6,622 bases of DNA from CAYLNM01 sp964385045 (lineage in GTDB: Bacteria; Planctomycetota; Phycisphaerae; Phycisphaerales; SM1A02): assembly GCA_964385045.1 (NCBI GenBank), contig CAYLNM010000201.1, positions 1 through 6,622 on the forward strand, written 5' to 3'. The notes under the pieces were generated by a model that did no database searches, had not been told where the DNA came from, and saw only the letters and a list, made by a program, of their open reading frames with translations. This document shows positions 4,568 through 6,622 of this stretch, piece after piece. The first letter of the stretch is position 1. Every line of letters begins with the position of its first letter. A program made the translations under genes and the position numbers.

Positions 4568-6220
4568 ATGATCGACCTCCTCGACCAGTGCGGCGGGGCC
4601 GGCGACGGACCCCGTGATTCCGATGGCGACGCCGAGGCGGCGCGACCCGCCGGCGGTCCGACCGTCCACCTCGAGACGTTCGGCTGCCAGATGAACGAGC
4701 TCGACAGCGAGCTCGTGCGCGGGCAGCTGCAGGCCCTGGGATACCGGTTCGTCGGCTCGCGCGACGAGGCCGACGTCGTCCTGCTGAACACGTGCTCGGT
4801 GCGGGAGCAGGCCGAGAACAAGGCCCTGTCCCGCGTCGGCGAGATGGGGGTCCGCAAGCGGGCCGGCGACGACGTCGTGGTCGGGGTGATCGGCTGCATG
4901 GCCGAGCGGGAGGGGCGGCGGCTGATGAGCCGCCATCCGCAGATCGACCTGCTCTGCGGCCCCGGCGAGCTCGACAAGCTCCCGATGCTCCTCGACAACG
5001 CGATGAAGGAGGAGGCGGTCGCCCGGGCGGACCGGATCGCGCTGCAGGGCTCCAACGCCCGCCGGTCCTCCACGCTGCAGGCGGCGGAGGACTCGCTCGA
5101 GCTGCTCGACCTCTCGCGGGCCTTCGACCCGGACCGGGCCGGGGCCGGCGGCCGCAGCGCGTACGTGCGCATCACCCGCGGCTGCAACAAGTTCTGCACC
5201 TACTGCGTGGTCCCGCACACCCGCGGGCCGGAGATCCACCGGCCGCCGGACGCGATCGTGGACGAGTGCCGCCGCCTCGCGGACGCCGGGGTGATCGAGG
5301 TGACGCTTCTCGGCCAGACCGTCAACCACTACCGCTACACCCACGGGGTCGCGGTGACCGTCGGTGGCAGCGAGGCGCCTCAGGTCGGTCCGGGGCTCTC
5401 CGCCTTCCGCCGGCCCGCGGGGGCGGGGGCGGGGGCTGGCCCCCGGGTGACGAGCTTCGCCGACCTGCTCCACCGCATCCACGAGGAGGTCCCCGAGATC
5501 CTCCGGCTGCGGTTCGTGACCAGCTATCCGCGGGACTTCGGCGACGACGCCCTGCAGGTCATGGCCGAGTCGCCCCGCATCTGCCGGTACCTGCACGTGC
5601 CGGCCCAGAGCGGCTCCGACGCGGTCCTTCGCCGGATGAACCGCGGCTACACCCGCGGGCAGTACCTCGAGTTCATCCATCGCGCCCGCTCCTTCATGCC
5701 GGACGTCTCGATCGCGGGCGACGTGATCGTGGGCTTCTGCGGCGAGACGGAGGAGGACTACGAGGCGACCCGCTCGCTGCTCCGCGAGGTCCGCTTCAAG
5801 AACAACTTCATCTTCAAGTACTCGCCCCGGCCCGGGACGACCGCCTTCGACCGGCTGCCCGACGACGTGCCGCTCGAGGTCAAGCGGCGTCGGAACAACG
5901 AGCTGCTGGCCCTGCAGGCCGAGGTCTCGGCCGAGGTGCACGCCGAACGGGTCGGGGCGGTGGAGCCGGTGTTCGTCGAGAAGGTCAGCGGCCGCTCGGC
6001 CGCACGCTCGGGCAACGTCGAGCTCCGGTGGGCGGGGGAGCGGATCCAGATGTCCGGTCGCACCAGCGGCGACCTGATCACGGTCTTCGACCTGCCGGAG
6101 GGACGCACGCCCGAGGAGGTGGTCGGCCGGATCCTCCCGGTGCGGATCATCGGGTCGCGTCCGCTCCTGCTTCATGGGGAGCTCGTCGAGGTGGCCGCCC
6201 TGGCCACGGCGTCGACGTGA
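4568..6220 (+). CDS. miaB: tRNA-2-methylthio-N6-dimethylallyladenosine synthase MiaB
   Basis: MiaB is a radical-SAM methylthiotransferase that converts i6A37 to ms2i6A37 in tRNAs reading codons that begin with U, improving decoding. The 550 residues show all three modules. The N-terminal MTTase domain has FGCQMNELDSE, LNTCSVREQAENK and GVIGCMAER, giving the auxiliary-cluster ligands Cys40, Cys76 and Cys110. The radical-SAM domain has RGCNKFCTYC (Cys206, Cys210, Cys213), LLGQTVNHY, PAQSGSDAVLRRMNRGY and GFCGETEEDY (Cys where Pro is usual). A TRAM domain covers about 455-540. MiaB proteins are often 440-480 residues; the surplus is a roughly 30-residue N-terminal lead and an insertion at about 259-293 in the radical-SAM domain. 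The ATG at 4568 follows the promoter closely and sits about 30 residues before the first conserved block. It is transcribed alone, divergently from the cell-wall genes. The related RimO and MtaB are less likely given the QMN and VREQAENK wording. Confidence 0.95.
   Translation: MIDLLDQCGGAGDGPRDSDGDAEAARPAGGPTVHLETFGCQMNELDSELVRGQLQALGYRFVGSRDEADVVLLNTCSVREQAENKALSRVGEMGVRKRAGDDVVVGVIGCMAEREGRRLMSRHPQIDLLCGPGELDKLPMLLDNAMKEEAVARADRIALQGSNARRSSTLQAAEDSLELLDLSRAFDPDRAGAGGRSAYVRITRGCNKFCTYCVVPHTRGPEIHRPPDAIVDECRRLADAGVIEVTLLGQTVNHYRYTHGVAVTVGGSEAPQVGPGLSAFRRPAGAGAGAGPRVTSFADLLHRIHEEVPEILRLRFVTSYPRDFGDDALQVMAESPRICRYLHVPAQSGSDAVLRRMNRGYTRGQYLEFIHRARSFMPDVSIAGDVIVGFCGETEEDYEATRSLLREVRFKNNFIFKYSPRPGTTAFDRLPDDVPLEVKRRRNNELLALQAEVSAEVHAERVGAVEPVFVEKVSGRSAARSGNVELRWAGERIQMSGRTSGDLITVFDLPEGRTPEEVVGRILPVRIIGSRPLLLHGELVEVAALATAST
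5419..5444. repeat. GGGGGC triplicate and inverted repeat inside miaB
   Basis: GGGGGC occurs three times in tandem (5419-5436), and its last copy forms an inverted repeat with GCCCCC at 5439-5444. It encodes the Ala-Gly run at about residues 284-291 of the MiaB insertion. The 6-bp period keeps the frame on expansion or contraction. G-runs of this kind could form a quadruplex together with a fourth run at 5445-5447. Confidence 0.8.
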
Positions 6221-6287
6221 ATCCGTACGGAATCCGAGCGCATGCGGTGCCGACGCCGGGCAGCGTCCCCGGCAGCCGTTGGGCGAT

Positions 6288-6356
6288 CCGGGCGGACGGG
6301 GAAAACGGGGAAACTGTTGGGATCCTGTGAGTGGAGGACGTGCGGCCCGGTTTTTT
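6288..6356 (+). terminator. Possible terminator after miaB
   Basis: A T6 tract (6351-6356) directly follows GCCCGG (6345-6350), which can pair with CCGGGC at 6288-6293; ACG (6296-6298) and CGT (6339-6341) can extend the stem after a small internal loop. The loop of about 40 nt is long for an intrinsic terminator, so this is tentative. A shorter hairpin at 6255-6273 (6-bp stem, 7-nt loop) has no T-run. Confidence 0.3.
6296..6313. repeat. Tandem 9-bp repeat ACGGGGAAA, two copies
   Basis: Two exact adjacent copies lie at 6296-6304 and 6305-6313 in the gap downstream of miaB, inside the loop of the proposed terminator. No function is evident. Confidence 0.7.
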
Positions 6357-6379
6357 GCGAGATCTGCCGTCCAAGGCGG

Positions 6380-6407
6380 TTGACGCCCCACGCCGAGGGA
6401 GTACGCT
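6380..6407 (+). promoter_or_regulatory. Sigma-70-like promoter of the secreted-protein gene
   Basis: TTGACG (6380-6385, five of six to consensus) and TACGCT (6402-6407, a TANNNT -10) are separated by 16 nt. The start site is expected near 6414, leaving a leader of about 80 nt. It is among the best -35 matches in the window. Confidence 0.55.
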
Positions 6408-6426
6408 CCGGTTGGAAGCAATGGTC

Positions 6427-6462
6427 GGGTGAGCGAGTCACTCGATCTGCGGCTAAGCCGCA
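6427..6462 (+). promoter_or_regulatory. Two hairpins in the leader of the secreted-protein gene
   Basis: The first hairpin pairs 6427-6432 with 6438-6443 (six pairs including one G-U) around a 5-nt loop. The second is a perfect 6-bp stem, TGCGGC/GCCGCA, around TAA (6448-6462). A three-codon frame, ATG-GTC-GGG-TGA (6421-6432), runs into the first stem. The hairpins may stabilise the mRNA or regulate it; no known riboswitch is recognised. Confidence 0.35.
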
Positions 6463-6478
6463 CTGAGAACGAGAAGAG

Positions 6479-6484
6479 AGAGGT
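6479..6484 (+). promoter_or_regulatory. Ribosome binding site of the secreted-protein gene
   Basis: AGAGGT, the end of a purine-rich run that starts at 6465, lies 8 nt before the ATG at 6493. It supports this start and contrasts with the miaB, ftsW and 213-codon gene starts, which lack such a site. Confidence 0.6.
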
Positions 6485-6492
6485 ACGGAACA

Positions 6493-6622
6493 ATGAAGAA
6501 GATTCTCACTGGCGTCGCCGCGCTGGCCATCACCGGCGTCGCCGCGGCCGACTACACCGGCTTTGAAGTCGTCAACATGGGCGACATGATCGGCGACAAC
6601 AGCGGTACCACCACCTACCGCA
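6493..6622 (+). CDS. Secreted protein with signal peptide, partial at the right edge
   Basis: Only 43 codons are visible. The start MKKILTGVAALAITGVAAA is a classical Sec signal peptide: two Lys, a hydrophobic core, and a probable cleavage after Ala-Ala-Ala at residues 17-19, leaving a mature N-terminus DYTGFEVVNMG. The protein is therefore exported. The visible mature part (YTGFEVV... NSGTTTYR) resembles from memory the first strands of secreted, surface-type proteins common in Phycisphaerae, but I cannot check this and the domain is cut off. The gene has its own promoter, a leader of about 80 nt and a good ribosome binding site, so strong expression is plausible. Its base composition is noticeably less G/C-rich than that of the other genes, with codons such as ATT, ACT, TTT and GAA. 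Confidence 0.8.
   Translation, partial: MKKILTGVAALAITGVAAADYTGFEVVNMGDMIGDNSGTTTYR

Noticed and set aside
6255..6273. Hairpin GCCGGG/CCCGGC as the miaB terminator.
   Set aside because: It has a short stem and no T-run after it; the T6 site further on is the better, still weak, candidate.
4493..6493. A 666-codon minus-strand frame opposite miaB.
   Set aside because: It is the antisense shadow of miaB, whose cysteine motifs and full length make the plus strand certain.
1..6622. CRISPR arrays, tRNA or rRNA genes, transposases, integrases, attachment sites, restriction or defence genes.
   Set aside because: None was seen on either strand. The repeats present are short (6-11 bp) tandem, direct or inverted units inside genes or promoters, without spacers or terminal-repeat structure.

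Overview
The window is very GC-rich bacterial chromosomal DNA, roughly three quarters G+C by eye, with G/C-rich third codon positions in every gene. I infer a planctomycete, most likely of the Phycisphaerae type. The grounds are the base composition, the weak or missing Shine-Dalgarno sites at several starts, an ftsW-murG pair cut out of the usual division/cell-wall cluster, and a short secreted protein at the right edge that resembles what I remember of secreted proteins in that group. This is a judgement by eye, not a database result.

Left and centre (1-4360) are all on the minus strand and read right to left. The order is a small putative lipoprotein (4360-4058), ftsW (3947-2724), murG (2727-1384), a 213-residue protein of unknown function (1318-677), and a second unknown protein (680 to beyond the left edge). 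ftsW and murG overlap as GTGA, and the two unknown genes overlap as ATGA, so each pair is probably translationally coupled. FtsW is the polytopic SEDS-family septal peptidoglycan polymerase. MurG makes lipid II, the substrate that FtsW polymerises, so these two genes form a functional unit. The two unknown proteins share a layout: an N-terminal alpha/beta domain resembling a response-regulator receiver without the usual acceptor aspartate, then a long Pro/Ala/Asp-rich tail.

The gap 4361-4567 is a divergent control region. It holds a good plus-strand promoter for miaB, with a perfect 16-bp palindrome overlapping the -35 and filling the spacer. miaB (4568-6220, plus) encodes the tRNA methylthiotransferase that makes ms2i6A37. 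It is complete and carries a repeat-derived insertion of about 35 residues.

The gap 6221-6492 contains short repeats, hairpins, a T6 tract that may end miaB transcription, and a well-formed promoter with a leader of about 80 nt. This drives a gene for a signal-peptide protein that runs off the right edge (6493 onwards).

No rRNA, tRNA, CRISPR array, insertion sequence or phage gene is visible. The points most worth a second look are the -10-like boxes that sit 6-10 nt before start codons (possible leaderless mRNAs), the miaB promoter palindrome, the collagen-like tail and altered conserved positions of MurG, and the coupled pair of receiver-like proteins.
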